From CAZIMM01 sp964540415 (GTDB lineage Bacteria; Bacillota; Clostridia; Oscillospirales; Acutalibacteraceae): DNA of 25,027 bases. The position numbers and the translations under genes were made by a program. The stretch covers positions 1-25,027 of the forward strand of contig CAZIMM010000025.1 in NCBI GenBank assembly GCA_964540415.1, in the 5' to 3' direction. This document shows, piece after piece, positions 24,629 to 25,027 of this stretch. The notes below the pieces were generated by a model. The model searched no databases and was not told the origin of the DNA. It saw nothing but the letters and a program-made list of their open reading frames with translations. Each line of letters begins with the position of its first letter. Position 1 is the first letter of the stretch.

Positions 24629-24733
24629 ACAAAAATTTTTGGCTTTCTCACGGAAGGGACATCACGTTTCTTAAAACGTACTCTTTCCGGAGTTCAACAA
24701 TGCCGTAAGTCTGCCGATTCAAATACCGTGACA

Positions 24734-24762
24734 AATATATCACAGGCAACCATTCAAGTCAA
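24734..24762 (-). promoter_or_regulatory. Promoter of the GyrI-like/Fpg-like/GH95-like genes
   Basis: On the minus strand TTGACT (24762-24757), 17 bases, TATATT (24739-24734). Transcription would start near 24727, giving a leader of about 180 bases with the inverted repeat at 24604-24628. Confidence 0.75.
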
Positions 24763-24867
24763 TATTATATTACGGATTGTGATAAACGGGTATTTGCACC
24801 CCGCCCGAAGCTTCTTTTTTGAATATAAAATTCATAAAGCTGTAGAGCAAAGAAAGGACGGCAAATC

Positions 24868-24882
24868 TGTGACCGGGTCACA
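24868..24882. promoter_or_regulatory. Crp/Fnr-like palindromic operator
   Basis: TGTGACC-G-GGTCACA, a perfect 15-base palindrome with the TGTGA...TCACA half-sites of the Crp family, though with five rather than six bases between them. Its centre (24875) is about 41 bases before the start of transcription predicted from the TATAAT at 24904. Confidence 0.55.
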
Positions 24883-24903
24883 TAAAAGAAGCGGAATATT
24901 TGA

Positions 24904-24909
24904 TATAAT
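24904..24909 (+). promoter_or_regulatory. -10 box of an activator-type promoter
   Basis: Perfect TATAAT. At the usual distance upstream (about 24881-24887) there is no recognisable -35 hexamer; the palindrome at 24868-24882 lies there instead. Transcription would start near 24916. Confidence 0.5.
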
Positions 24910-24939
24910 CGGCTCACAAACTACAGAGGAACGAAACGT

Positions 24940-24975
24940 ATGAAAAAAATAATTAAAGGACTGATAGTAATGTGA
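24940..24975 (+). other. Tiny ORF: leader peptide or truncated gene start
   Basis: ATG with GAGGA 8 bases upstream encodes MKKIIKGLIVM and then TGA. It looks like the first residues of a signal peptide cut short. Promoter, ribosome-binding site and start are all well placed, so either it is a short leader peptide or it is the remnant of a broken gene. The window ends 52 bases later, so the two cannot be told apart. No other gene is seen in 24549-25027. Confidence 0.35.
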
Positions 24976-25027
24976 ACAAGACCAGTAAAAACGGACAGTG
25001 AAAAAAAGAGCCTCCTATGGTAGAATT

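Noticed and set aside
24728..24943. Plus-strand frame of 71 residues at the right end
   Set aside because: It runs across two promoters and the Crp-like palindrome and has no ribosome-binding site.
25001..25015. AAAAAAAGAGCCTCC at the window end, possibly half of a minus-strand terminator
   Set aside because: The pairing arm GGAGGCTC would lie beyond the window, so it cannot be confirmed.

Overview
The window comes from the chromosome of a spore-forming, Gram-positive anaerobe of the class Clostridia, most likely a moderate-GC gut or rumen type related to Oscillospiraceae/Ruminococcaceae. That placement is inference. It rests on the dipicolinate synthase pair dpaA/dpaB (spores), a Firmicutes-type MurC, a CIRCE operator before groESL, TPP and cobalamin riboswitches, strong GGAGG ribosome-binding sites, and several polysaccharide-degrading enzymes. 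No phage, transposon, plasmid or CRISPR genes were seen.

Layout. 1-1200: groEL (cut by the window edge) and groES on the minus strand behind a CIRCE operator. 1300-2935: a doubtful small membrane protein and the sporulation operon dpaAB. 3055-8380: a plus-strand run of murC (TTG start), a GH2 beta-galactosidase and an esterase. 8411-8565: tRNA-Ala(GGC) with its own promoter and terminator. 8725-10041: a self-contained unit of promoter, probable cobalamin riboswitch, one URO-D-type (corrinoid) methyltransferase and a terminator almost identical to the tRNA terminator.

10075-14449 (minus strand): a thiamine salvage operon under a TPP riboswitch with an intrinsic terminator, in the order thiM, thiE, a HAD phosphatase, thiD, cytX. 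No thiC or thiG is present, so this locus imports and phosphorylates HMP and the thiazole alcohol and joins them to thiamine phosphate. 14544-15821: a decayed tRNA-like sequence and a secreted beta-helix protein that appears to lack a normal start codon. 15928-16716: an orphan SAM methyltransferase.

16851-20870: a HAD hydrolase with an N-terminal extension, followed by a large GH38 family protein whose usual catalytic Asp seems to be missing. 20878-24548 (minus strand): a GH95-like glycosidase, an Fpg/Nei-like protein without three hallmark residues, and a GyrI-like protein, possibly co-transcribed. 24549-25027: regulatory DNA, with a Crp-like palindrome centred about 41 bases before a predicted start of transcription, then a tiny ORF at the edge.

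Most of the window is ordinary core and carbohydrate metabolism. The points that most merit checking are the cobalamin-riboswitch/methyltransferase unit and its possible translational switch, the two enzyme families with lost catalytic residues (GH38 and Fpg), the AUA start of the beta-helix protein, and the Crp-like promoter at the right end.
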